Assembly (NCBI RefSeq): GCF_009856605.1
Contig: NZ_CP047244.1
Location: 62,001 to 126,000 of the forward strand
Direction of reading: 5' to 3'
Source: Trichormus variabilis 0441
GTDB taxonomy: Bacteria > Cyanobacteriota > Cyanobacteriia > Cyanobacteriales > Nostocaceae
DNA: 64,000 bases
Under the pieces are notes generated by a model. It searched no databases. It was not told the DNA's origin and was given only the letters and a program-made list of their open reading frames with translations. This document shows positions 45,284 through 53,508 of this stretch, piece by piece (the stretch's first letter is position 1; each line of letters starts with the position of its first letter). The translations under genes were made by a program, and so were the position numbers.

Positions 45284-46039
45284 ATGATGCTGAAAGACAA
45301 GGTTGCTTTGGTGACTGGCGGAACATCGGGCATCGGTCGAGCAACCGCGATCGCTTATGCCAAACAACAGGCAAAAGTGGTGGTAGTGGGTCGTCGAATA
45401 GATGAAGGTGAAGAAACGGTTCGATTGATTCAGGAAGCTGGCGGAGAGGCGTTTTTTGTGCAATCAGATGTCACGAAAGAAGCCGATGTTAAAGCAATGG
45501 TTGATAAAGCGGTTGGCGTTTTTGGTCGGTTAGATATTGCCTTTAATAATGCAGGAATGGTCGGCGAAAATCCCTCATTGATTGAGCAAACAGAAGCGGA
45601 ATACGATCGCATTATGAACGTCAATGTCAAAGGCGTTTGGTTGTCGATGAAATATGAAATTGCTCAGATGTTGAAACAGGGAAGTGGTGCAATCGTCAAT
45701 ACATCATCTGGGGCTGGAGTCGTTGCACTTCCTGGCGTACCCCTCTACACCGCGAGTAAACATGCAGTAGTAGGTTTAACAAAAGCCGCCGCGCTCCAAT
45801 ATGCCAAAGCGGGTATTCGCATTAATGCCGTTGCACCAGGGTCAATCGAAACAGATATGTTTGAAGCAGCTACAGGTGGGCAGGATGAGGTCAAAGCTTA
45901 TATAACAGGACTTCACCCGATCGGACGAATTGGAACACCGCTTGAAGTTGCAAATGCAGTTCTGTTTTTATCATCTGACATAGCATCGTTCATAACAGGT
46001 GAAATGTTGATGGTAGATGGTGGGTTTGTAGCGCAGTAG
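45284..46039 (+). CDS. short-chain dehydrogenase/reductase
   Basis: The 251-aa classical SDR has TGGTSGIGRATA, VVGRRIDEGEETV, NNAGMVGENPS, NTSSGAGVVALPG with the catalytic Ser, YTASKHAV with Tyr-x3-Lys, and SSDIASFITGEMLMVDGGFV. It is of the FabG-like/glucose-dehydrogenase type. It is the intact relative of the fossils at 44116, 48197 and 57958. Two Met codons stand at the start (45284 and 45287). Confidence 0.95.
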   Translation: MMLKDKVALVTGGTSGIGRATAIAYAKQQAKVVVVGRRIDEGEETVRLIQEAGGEAFFVQSDVTKEADVKAMVDKAVGVFGRLDIAFNNAGMVGENPSLIEQTEAEYDRIMNVNVKGVWLSMKYEIAQMLKQGSGAIVNTSSGAGVVALPGVPLYTASKHAVVGLTKAAALQYAKAGIRINAVAPGSIETDMFEAATGGQDEVKAYITGLHPIGRIGTPLEVANAVLFLSSDIASFITGEMLMVDGGFVAQ

Positions 46040-46056
46040 TCGAACGACAGTGCGAG

Positions 46057-46205
46057 ATGACAACACTTGCAGGCAAAGTTGCACTGGTAACGGGCGGTTC
46101 TCGCGGTTTAGGAGCGGCGATCGTAGGGTATGCGAAAGGTGTCCAAGATTCCAAATCTGAGTGTCGAAGTTCAGTCGGAAGAAAATCAAAAAAGAGAATT
46201 GTACG
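46057..46205 (+). pseudogene. SDR gene fossil C, N-terminal fragment
   Basis: Eighteen nt after the intact SDR, the frame MTTLAGKVALVTGGSRGLGA then AIVGYAKG follows, an SDR dinucleotide domain of a different subfamily. After 28 codons it loses SDR similarity and ends near the start of the hydrolase fusion gene. The sequence break coincides with a rise in GC content, which suggests that the hydrolase arrived by an insertion that cut this SDR. Confidence 0.75.
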
Positions 46206-48125
46206 ATGAAAATACGCTACGGGTTTCGACAGGTCGGCGATGTCGAAGTGTTCTACCGCGAGGCGGGGTCAAGCAATGCGCCAGTGATACTGCTGTTGCA
46301 CGGCTTTCCGACCGCTAGCCACATGTTCCGCAACCTGATCCCTCTGCTTGCCGATCGCTTTCGGCTCGTCGCGCCGGATCTGCCTGGTTTCGGACAGACT
46401 AAGGCACCGCCACGCGGGATGTTCGACTATACGTTCGACCACCTTGCCGACGTAATCGAGGGCTTCGTCGATGCTTTGTCGCTCGATCAATACGTACTCT
46501 ACATCTTCGACTACGGTGCGCCAATAGGTCTGCGTCTGGCAATGCGCCATCCTGAACGGATATCTGCGATTATCTCGCAGAACGGCAACGCCTACCTTGA
46601 GGGTTTCAGTGATGAATGGGGATCGTGGGAGACCTATTGGCGCGAACCGAGCGCAGCGAATCGGGAAGCCTGCCGCTCCTCGCTCACGCCAGACACAATC
46701 CGGAATTGGCAGTACGGTATCGGAGCCGATCCAAACCTTTTGTCGCCCGACGGCTACGAACTCGACATCGCCTACATGGGGCGAGCGGGCGCGGAGGAGA
46801 TCCAGCTCGATCTGATCCTCGATTACCGCAGCAACGTCGCGCTCTATCCAGCCTTCCAGTCCTACTTTCGTGAGTACCGTCCGCCGCTTCTCGCCGTCTG
46901 GGGTCGTCATGATCCGGCGTTTCTGCCCGCTGGTGCTGCCGCTTATCAGCGAGATCTCCCGGATGCAAAGATTCATCTGCTCGATGCCGGACATTTCGCG
47001 TTGGAGACCCATGCGGAGGAGGTAGCAACGTTGATCCGCGCGTTCCTCGACAGCACGATCGGTTCCACGCTGCGTCTTGAAAGGGAGAACTTACCTAAGC
47101 TGAGTGGTATCAAAATTCCGTCACTGTTTATTCTAAATCAAGGAGAGTTGGCACAGATGGAATCTATGAAAGCAGCCGTATTAACTGCGTTTGGTGATGC
47201 TGAAAAGTTTGAGATTCAAACTGTTCCCATACCAACACTGAAGGCGAATCAGGTGTTAGTCAGAGTTTGTGCAACCTCGATTAACCCTGTCGATTACCAA
47301 ACTCGTCGTGGTGATTACAAGGAACTGGTTCAACTACCTGCCATCCTTGGAGTCGATGTTTCTGGGGTGATTGAGGCAATTGGCGAAGCTGTGACTGATT
47401 TCAAGGTGGGAGACAACGTATATTACTCGCCGCAAATTTTTGGAGAATTTGGTAGCTACGCTCAGTATCATGTGGCTGATGCAGCGATTGTTGCATTGAA
47501 GCCTGCAAATCTATCGCACATTGAAGCAGCTTCTTTTCCGCTTGCAGGCGGAACTGCTTGGGATTGTCTAGTGACTAGGGGCAATCTACAAGTTGGTGAA
47601 ACAGTTCTCATCCATGCGGGTGCGGGTGGAGTGGGTTCGATCGCAGTTCAACTCGCCAAAGCGATAGGGGCATACGTTTTTGCGACGTGTAGTTCTAGAA
47701 ACCGAGATTTCGTGACAGAACTGGGCGCAGATCGAGTGATTGATTACAAAAATGAAGATTACGTAGAAGTCATTCGTCAAGAAACAAATGGACTGGGTGT
47801 GGATTTAGTTCTAGATACGATCGGTGGAGAAACAATTCAGCGTAGTCTAGAAATCATTCGTCCCTTTGGTAGGCTTACAAGCATTGTAGACATTGCAATA
47901 CCGCAATCGCTTCTTGAAGCATGGGGTAAAAATCTGACGATTCATTTTGTTTTTTCACCCCAGTACCGAGCAAAATTAGAGGCTTTGACAAAACTCATCG
48001 AGCGTCATCAGCTTCGTCCAGTGATTGATTCAGTATTTTCTTGGGATCAGGTCGTTCTGGCACATCAGCGTCTAGAGCAGGGAGGAACACGGGGCAAAAT
48101 TGTGCTGAAGTTTACAGAAGATTAG
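46206..48125 (+). CDS. fusion: alpha/beta hydrolase plus zinc-free quinone oxidoreductase
   Basis: The 639-aa frame joins two complete enzymes. Residues 1-290 are an epoxide-hydrolase/haloalkane-dehalogenase-like alpha/beta hydrolase (ILLLHGFPTASHMFRNLIPL; nucleophile Asp in YIFDYGAPIG; His in DAGHFALETH). Residues 320-639 are a medium-chain NADPH:quinone reductase (MESMKAAVLTAFGDAEKFEI; VLIHAGAGGVGSIAVQLAKA). The hydrolase half is GC-rich, the reductase half is not. GGAGAG precedes an in-frame ATG at 47158, so the reductase may also be made alone. I place the start at ATG 46206; an upstream frame exists but has no better site. Confidence 0.82.
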   Translation: MKIRYGFRQVGDVEVFYREAGSSNAPVILLLHGFPTASHMFRNLIPLLADRFRLVAPDLPGFGQTKAPPRGMFDYTFDHLADVIEGFVDALSLDQYVLYIFDYGAPIGLRLAMRHPERISAIISQNGNAYLEGFSDEWGSWETYWREPSAANREACRSSLTPDTIRNWQYGIGADPNLLSPDGYELDIAYMGRAGAEEIQLDLILDYRSNVALYPAFQSYFREYRPPLLAVWGRHDPAFLPAGAAAYQRDLPDAKIHLLDAGHFALETHAEEVATLIRAFLDSTIGSTLRLERENLPKLSGIKIPSLFILNQGELAQMESMKAAVLTAFGDAEKFEIQTVPIPTLKANQVLVRVCATSINPVDYQTRRGDYKELVQLPAILGVDVSGVIEAIGEAVTDFKVGDNVYYSPQIFGEFGSYAQYHVADAAIVALKPANLSHIEAASFPLAGGTAWDCLVTRGNLQVGETVLIHAGAGGVGSIAVQLAKAIGAYVFATCSSRNRDFVTELGADRVIDYKNEDYVEVIRQETNGLGVDLVLDTIGGETIQRSLEIIRPFGRLTSIVDIAIPQSLLEAWGKNLTIHFVFSPQYRAKLEALTKLIERHQLRPVIDSVFSWDQVVLAHQRLEQGGTRGKIVLKFTED

Positions 48126-48196
48126 ACCAGCTTTACAGCGTTAATAATTGCTAAACGGATCGGAGTTTGATTGTGTGCTGAAGGTCAATATTGATT

Positions 48197-48352
48197 GGAA
48201 TAGGAGAAACATTGGGAATTGGTAGAGCAACAGCGTTAGCGTACCCCTACGGGGAAGCAAGCTACGCGCAGCGTTCCGTTGGCGCAGCCTCTCGTAGAGA
48301 AGGAAAGCTTAACGTTCGCGTAGCGTCTCGCAGAGAAGTTATCGCTTAAAGC
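48197..48352 (+). pseudogene. SDR gene fossil B with the same inserted repeat
   Basis: GIGETLGIGRATALAY (SDR dinucleotide region) leads straight into the palindromic repeat chain at 48238-48346, which resembles 44187-44315 nearly base for base. The SDR sequence after the repeat is gone. Fossils A and B thus share the insertion point. Confidence 0.75.
48238..48346. repeat. palindromic repeat inserted in SDR fossil B
   Basis: Shares CTACGGGGAAGCAAGCTACG, GCAGCCTCTCGTAGAGAAGG and GCGTAGCGTCTCGCAGAGAAG with 44187-44315 in the same order; it lacks the AAGCCTGCGGCATAGCTACG piece, so one copy has gained or lost about 20 nt. Confidence 0.75.
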
Positions 48353-48379
48353 ATCCAATTGAACAGAGGAGAGATTCAA

Positions 48380-48514
48380 ATGTCAGCCAAAAATAAAGCA
48401 ATCTTAGAGGTGGCAAACGCGGCGATCGCCCAAGGCAACAATGAAGGATTCTTGTCGTTCATACGCAATGGATGCTTGCCCCATCTTGAAGTCTGCTTAA
48501 CGCAGCATTGTTAA
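48380..48514 (+). pseudogene. NTF2-like gene, N-terminal fragment
   Basis: Begins MSAKNKAILEVANAAIAQGN then NEGFLSF, a typical start of SnoaL-like proteins, and then turns into unrelated codons with a stop after 44 residues. GAGGAGAG precedes the ATG. It is a truncated gene. Confidence 0.6.
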
Positions 48515-48593
48515 GACGGTACTCGATCTCTGCATAACAATTGTGATGCAACAGACAAAAACACATCATCAATTTACAACGGAGAAACCTCTC

Positions 48594-49454
48594 ATGCCTT
48601 ACATTACCGTTGGTCAAGAAAACTCTGCAACCATCGATCTCTACTACGAAGATCTTGGGACAGGACAACCGATTGTTCTGATTCATGGATTTCCATTGAA
48701 CGGACATTCCTGGGAGAAGCAGGTTTTAGTTTTACTGAATGCAGGATATCGAGTAATTACCTACGATCGCCGAGGATTTGGCAACTCCAGTCAGCCCTCA
48801 TCTGGCTATGACTACGATACCTTCGCCGCCGATTTGAATACACTCATGACCAAGCTTGACTTGCAAAATACCGTGCTGGTCGGTTTCTCAATGGGAACGG
48901 GTGAAGTCACACGTTATCTTGGCAAATACGGCTCAGAGCGGGTGCAGAAAGCCGTGCTGATAGCTCCCGTTCCACCGTTTCTGTTAAAGACAGACGACAA
49001 TCCAGAGGGTGTTGATCAAAGCGTTTTCGATGGCATTATGAAAGCGATTGTTGACGATCGTCCAGCTTATTTCTCTGCCTTTTTCAAAGAGTTTTTCAAT
49101 GTTGATGTATTGCTTGGCGATTCTCGTTCCGAGAGGCTTCGCCAACGCATCAGCAATGAAGCAATTCAAGCCAGTTGGAATGTAGCAGTAGGAGCTTCTG
49201 CTAAAGGGACTTTGGACTGTGTACCCTCTTGGCTCACCGATTTCCGCGACGATTTGCCCCGCATTGATGTACCAACTCTGATTATTCATGGAGATAGCGA
49301 TCGCATTTTGCCACTGGAGTCCACCGCAGCAAGACTTCCAAAGCTGATTAAAAACAGTCAACTTGTTGTCATCCCTGGCGGGCCGCACGCCATCAACTGG
49401 ACTCACGCCGATCAGATCAATCCCTTGTTACTGGACTTTCTTCAGCAGGAATAA
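48594..49454 (+). CDS. alpha/beta hydrolase (cofactor-free haloperoxidase/esterase type)
   Basis: The 286-aa product has the oxyanion motif IVLIHGFPLNGHSWEKQ, nucleophile Ser in VGFSMGTGEV, acid Asp in IIHGDSDRILP and His in IPGGPHAINWTH, so the catalytic triad is complete. It is close to the chloroperoxidase/arylesterase group. The ATG at 48594 has GGAGAAA 7 nt before it and begins at the usual family start (MPYITVGQENSATIDLYYED); an upstream ATG at 48543 would add 17 unlikely residues. Confidence 0.92.
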   Translation: MPYITVGQENSATIDLYYEDLGTGQPIVLIHGFPLNGHSWEKQVLVLLNAGYRVITYDRRGFGNSSQPSSGYDYDTFAADLNTLMTKLDLQNTVLVGFSMGTGEVTRYLGKYGSERVQKAVLIAPVPPFLLKTDDNPEGVDQSVFDGIMKAIVDDRPAYFSAFFKEFFNVDVLLGDSRSERLRQRISNEAIQASWNVAVGASAKGTLDCVPSWLTDFRDDLPRIDVPTLIIHGDSDRILPLESTAARLPKLIKNSQLVVIPGGPHAINWTHADQINPLLLDFLQQE

Positions 49455-49608
49455 TCAGTGACCTGCTGAATTTCTGGCTTGTGAAAAAACTGTGTGATTC
49501 ACCCCTTTGATTCAGACTCATACCAATTCAAAATTCAAAATTAAGAAACCTATCTTTTGTAAAGGTTTCTGGATTTGGGTCTGTATCAAAATCTTAGTGA
49601 AATGGTAT

Positions 49609-49858
49609 CACACGCTAGTGGCGTGGCAAGCCTTAAATGTTGCATTAAAACTCTCTTGTGGGATGGGCTTCTAGTAGTCTCGCAAGAAAACTTTGCAAGG
49701 TTAATAGCAGCAAAAAAAATCTCTTTCTCCCCCTGCTTGCCCTAGCCTAGAAATTTTGGGTTGGTGAACTACTAGCCCGTCATCTGCTGGCAAGATGCCC
49801 ACACGACAATAACTTATTTTTGCACTATTTTAGCCTTGCCACGCCACTAGGGCGTGTC
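49609..49858. mobile_element. MITE-like element with 16-bp terminal inverted repeats
   Basis: CTAGTGGCGTGGCAAG at 49615-49630 is the exact inverse of CTTGCCACGCCACTAG at 49835-49850, and the similarity extends outward (ACACG ... CGTGT) with two extra bases on the right. The 200 nt between contain no gene. This is the shape of a miniature inverted-repeat transposable element. It fills most of the 436-nt spacer between the hydrolase and the cysteine hydrolase. Confidence 0.7.
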
Positions 49859-49890
49859 TAAAAAGTAAACTTGAATGGAGACTTATAGCG

Positions 49891-50556
49891 ATGTCTAAAA
49901 ATCCAAAAATCGGCTTAGAAGGACTGCTTCGTCCAGAAGATAGCATCCTGGTACTGATTGACCACCAGCCTTATCAGTTCACCAACTTGAACAGCCATGA
50001 ACCCACGATGATCATTAACAATGTGATTGGTCTTGCTAAATCGGCAAAAGTGTTTAACGTACCCACAATCCTGACCACAGTCATTGAAGAGAGAGGGGGT
50101 TACATCATCAAGGGACTACAGGATGTTTTTCCCGATCAAAAACCGATCAACCGCACTTTCATCAATACTTGGGAAGATCCAAACGTTACAGATGTAGTGA
50201 AGAAAAGCGGCCGCAAGCAACTTATACTTGCTGCGCTTTGGACCGAGATATGTCTCGCAATGCCAGCAATCCAGGCGCTGGGTGAAGGTTATGAAGTATT
50301 CATCGTTACCGATGCTTCGGGCGGTGTTAGTGCGGAAGCTCATGACATGGCGGTTCGCCGAATGGTTCAGGCTGGTGCAGTTCCAATCAACTGGATGGCT
50401 GTACTTGCTGAATGGCAACGTGACTGGGCACGCACAGAAACATCTGCGGGTGTATCAGAGATTCTTCTTGAGCATGGCGGTGCTAGTGCAGTGGCCCTTG
50501 CATGGGAACTTCAGATCCTGGCAACAACCCCTCCAGCGACCTCAGGTGGACATTAA
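49891..50556 (+). CDS. isochorismatase-like cysteine hydrolase (YcaC type)
   Basis: The 221-aa product belongs to the isochorismatase superfamily: catalytic Asp in ILVLIDHQPYQF, Lys/Arg region GLQDVFPDQKPINRTFINTW, and the nucleophile Cys in LAALWTEICLAMPA followed by the non-prolyl cis motif region. This is the YcaC-like branch, whose substrate is not settled. It has no signal peptide. It stands alone after a MITE. Confidence 0.9.
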   Translation: MSKNPKIGLEGLLRPEDSILVLIDHQPYQFTNLNSHEPTMIINNVIGLAKSAKVFNVPTILTTVIEERGGYIIKGLQDVFPDQKPINRTFINTWEDPNVTDVVKKSGRKQLILAALWTEICLAMPAIQALGEGYEVFIVTDASGGVSAEAHDMAVRRMVQAGAVPINWMAVLAEWQRDWARTETSAGVSEILLEHGGASAVALAWELQILATTPPATSGGH

Positions 50557-50689
50557 TACTTGAGGTTTCCTCTACGGAAGCAACAAGTAAAATAGGAGAC
50601 AGCATTTTGAAAAAGATAAAATACTGTCTCCGTCTCAAGCGTTAGTGATTCATCTGTTGCGCCACTATTCTGAGGTCGTACAAATTATC

Positions 50690-50920
50690 ATGCCTGAGAA
50701 TAGAAGCTTAACTTACAGCCAATTGCAGCAAGCGATCGATTACATTCATGCTCATCTGAATCGTGATTTATCCTTAGCCGAACTGGTAAGTGTAGTTTAC
50801 ATCAGCCCGACTTACTGTGCAAGTTTGTTTAAGCGAACGATGGGGATTTCGCCCTATCAGTACGTAATTCAACGGCGCGTGGAACAGGCAAATTTCTTCT
50901 CCAAAATTTACAGATTTTGA
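50690..50920 (+). pseudogene. AraC-type regulator, truncated C-terminal fragment
   Basis: MPENRSLTYSQLQQAIDYIH and DLSLAELVSVVYISPTYCAS, then MGISPYQYVIQRRVEQA, form one and a half helix-turn-helices of an AraC regulator. The expected second helix-turn-helix is lost: the frame ends at KIYRF, and TDFELA can be read in another frame just after. There is no ligand domain. Not functional as a normal AraC regulator. Confidence 0.75.
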
Positions 50921-50955
50921 ACTTGCTCCGATTGTGTAATTGCAAGCCTAAACTT

Positions 50956-51324
50956 ATGCTGATCCAAAAACTAAACGACTGTGAAGAAATTATCGCTGGA
51001 GATGGAACTGTTCTGCGCGAACTGCTTCATCCTGACAAACAAGACATCAACTTGCGTTACAGTTTGGCGTATGCGATCTTGCCTGTTGGCGAAACTTCGA
51101 TTCCCCATTCTCTAAAGACTTCTGAGGTTTATTACATCATTAGCGGTGTTGGCAAAATGTCGATCGATAGCGAAGTTCGTCGCATTGAACCAGGCGATGC
51201 GGTTTATATTCCTCCAAATGCCATCCAGTTACTTTACAACTACGGCGACGAACCCCTTGTTTTCGTTTGTCTAGTTGATCCAGCTTGGCGCAAAGAAGAC
51301 GAAACGATTTATGCACCAGTCTGA
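50956..51324 (+). CDS. cupin-domain protein
   Basis: The 122-aa product is a single-domain cupin: motif 1 in IPHSLKTSEVYYIISGVGKM (with HSLKTSEVYYI giving the His and Glu positions) and motif 2 in GDAVYIPPNAIQLLYNYGDE, where the usual His is replaced by Gln (NAIQ). So metal binding may be altered. The ATG at 50956 is the first natural start; the frame is open upstream into the AraC fossil. Role unknown. Confidence 0.8.
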   Translation: MLIQKLNDCEEIIAGDGTVLRELLHPDKQDINLRYSLAYAILPVGETSIPHSLKTSEVYYIISGVGKMSIDSEVRRIEPGDAVYIPPNAIQLLYNYGDEPLVFVCLVDPAWRKEDETIYAPV

Positions 51325-51327
51325 TTC

Positions 51328-51663
51328 ATGCAAATCTCACTGCTAGGGATTTGGCGAGAAGCGTTTATCAACGACGCTGACCTCGAACTAGCTCGATCCA
51401 GTTACGCACAATTATCGCCCCAACCGTATCAACCGTGGCTTGACAAGTTAGACCTGAAGCAGTTTTACTCGCTGCCCATCCCCAAAAGCTACCTCTACTG
51501 TACCGAAGACAACGTCCTCCCTCAAGGCGATTGGGGTTGGCATCCCAGAATGTCTAGCCGCTTGGGACTATTTCGGCTTGTACAAATGCCCGGTAGTCAC
51601 GAGGTCATGTTTTCTAACCCGGTTAGTTTAGCAGAAAAGATGATTGTGGCAGGACGTGACTAG
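51328..51663 (+). pseudogene. alpha/beta hydrolase, C-terminal fragment
   Basis: The segment after FINDADLELARSSYAQLSPQ reads as the end of an alpha/beta hydrolase: IPKSYLYCTEDNVLPQG holds the acid loop and MPGSHEVMFSNPVSLAEKMI the catalytic His. The N-terminal half with the nucleophile is missing. A related fragment lies at 53297-53490, on the other side of the GMC oxidoreductase. Confidence 0.75.
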
Positions 51664-51736
51664 CAGCAGAATTTGCGATCGCCAACCCACTAATGTCGCC
51701 GTCATTCAACAAACAATGACCTGAAAAGGAGAAATC

Positions 51737-53293
51737 ATGACAACTACATACCATCACAGTGCTGCTTTTGATTATATTGTGATTGGCGCCGGTTCAGCAG
51801 GCTGCGTTGTTGCCAACCGTCTTACAGAAGACCCTAATACTAAAGTATTGCTGCTCGAAGCGGGTGATCCTGATACCAAGCCAGAACTTCAAGTTCCCTC
51901 ATTGTGGCCTACTACACTCTTAGGCTCGGAAGTGGACTGGGCATACTTAACTGAAGGGGAACCTTACTTAAATAACCGCAAAATTTTATCTTCACGCGGT
52001 AAAGTCTTGGGCGGCAGCAGTTCGATTAATGGCATGATTTATATACGAGGCAATGAACGTGACTACAATAGCTGGCAAGCGTTAGGTAATATTGGTTGGA
52101 GTTATCAGGATGTCTTGCCTTACTTCAAGAAATCGGAAAACCAGCAGCGGGGAGCATCGTTATTTCACGGGGTTGATGGACCACTTAGTATCACAGATCC
52201 ACTTTCTCCTGCAAAAGTGTCGCAACGCTTTGTGGAAGCCGCGATCGCACAGGGCTATGAGCAAAATCCCGACTTTAATGGCGTACAGCAGGAAGGTGCA
52301 GGACTTTACCAAGTGACCGTGAAAGATGGCAAGCGCCAAAGTACAGCAGTGGCATTTCTGCGTCCGATTAAAGATCGCCCCAACTTGACCATTCAAACAG
52401 GAGCATTGGTGACTCGTTTACTCTTTGAGGGAAAGCGTGCAGTAGGGGTAGTGTATGTTCAAAATGGAACGGAGTATCAAATCAGGGTCAACTCCGAAGT
52501 GATTTTGAGTGCTGGCGCCTTCGATTCTCCTAAACTGCTCATGCTTTCTGGAATTGGACCTGCTGAACATCTGCGGGCAGTAGGCATTCCTGTAGTTTTT
52601 GATTTGCCGGGTGTCGGCCAGAATCTTCAAGATCACCCACTTGCTGTTATTGCCTACCAGTCTACTCAGGACGTACCCCTTGCGCCAAGTAGTAATGGGG
52701 GAGAGGCTGGGTTATTTCTGCATACCAACAATAATTTAGATGCGGCACCTAATTTGCAATTTACAATTGTTCCGATTTTATATGTCGATCCTGCCTATGC
52801 ACGTGAAGGTCCGGGATTCACCCTTACCTTTTACATCACCCGTCCCGAAAGTCGTGGTAGTGTAAGACTACGTTCCTCCTCCCCCTTCGACCCACCGTTG
52901 ATTCGCGTCAACTATCTTCAGAAAGAATCTGACATGCAACTGATGGTTGAAGGACTTAAAATTTTGCGTCAAATTGTGTACTCCGATGCGTTTAATGAGT
53001 TTCGGGGTGAGGAAATTGCTCCAGGGAGTTCCGTGCATAGCGACAAAGCAATCGAAGATTATATTCGGCAAACGTGCGGTACGGGATGGCATCCTGTTGG
53101 GACGTGCAAAATGGGTATTGATCAAATGGCGGTTGTCGATCCTCAACTCAAGGTACGGGGGATTGAAGGGTTACGAGTTGTTGATGCATCGATTATGCCA
53201 ACTATGATCACAGGAAACACAAATGCATCGGCAATTATGATTGGAGAAAAGGCTGCCGATTTGATAAAAGTTGGAACAAAATTGCCTCAATGA
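51737..53293 (+). CDS. GMC-family FAD oxidoreductase (choline dehydrogenase-like)
   Basis: The 518-aa flavoprotein has the FAD motif DYIVIGAGSAGCVVANRLTE, the GMC signature GKVLGGSSSINGMIYIRGNE, and the C-terminal GTGWHPVGTCKMG, with the active-site His, followed by RVVDASIMPTMITGNTNASA. Members oxidise alcohols; the substrate could be choline, an aromatic or an aliphatic alcohol. Length is normal, no signal peptide. It is flanked on both sides by fragments of the same alpha/beta hydrolase type, which suggests it was inserted or its surroundings rearranged. Confidence 0.93.
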   Translation: MTTTYHHSAAFDYIVIGAGSAGCVVANRLTEDPNTKVLLLEAGDPDTKPELQVPSLWPTTLLGSEVDWAYLTEGEPYLNNRKILSSRGKVLGGSSSINGMIYIRGNERDYNSWQALGNIGWSYQDVLPYFKKSENQQRGASLFHGVDGPLSITDPLSPAKVSQRFVEAAIAQGYEQNPDFNGVQQEGAGLYQVTVKDGKRQSTAVAFLRPIKDRPNLTIQTGALVTRLLFEGKRAVGVVYVQNGTEYQIRVNSEVILSAGAFDSPKLLMLSGIGPAEHLRAVGIPVVFDLPGVGQNLQDHPLAVIAYQSTQDVPLAPSSNGGEAGLFLHTNNNLDAAPNLQFTIVPILYVDPAYAREGPGFTLTFYITRPESRGSVRLRSSSPFDPPLIRVNYLQKESDMQLMVEGLKILRQIVYSDAFNEFRGEEIAPGSSVHSDKAIEDYIRQTCGTGWHPVGTCKMGIDQMAVVDPQLKVRGIEGLRVVDASIMPTMITGNTNASAIMIGEKAADLIKVGTKLPQ

Positions 53294-53296
53294 TGG

Positions 53297-53490
53297 TGAA
53301 AGCCTCAGAGATAGCCTTCCGCCGCATTATCAAGCGTTACTCGACAAGCTAGCGAGAGAATCGGACGATAATACGATAACGATGCCTTTTGAGATTTGGC
53401 GAGAAGCATTTCTCAACGATGCTGACCTCGAACTGGCTCAATCCAGTTACGCACAATTATCGCCCCAAGCGTATCAATCATTATGTTCTC
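53297..53490 (+). pseudogene. alpha/beta hydrolase internal fragment, duplicate of 51349-51430
   Basis: Reads SLPPHYQALLDKLARESDDN then FEIWREAFLNDADLELAQSS and YAQLSPQAYQ. The part from 53393 on is about 90 % identical in DNA to 51349-51430. It ends where the DUF5996 gene begins. Confidence 0.75.
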
Positions 53491-53508
53491 CTCATGTGGG
53501 TGATTTTC

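Noticed and set aside
52092..52396. Frames inside the GMC oxidoreductase and similar shadows elsewhere
   Set aside because: They overlap strongly supported genes in other frames and show no protein-family signal.
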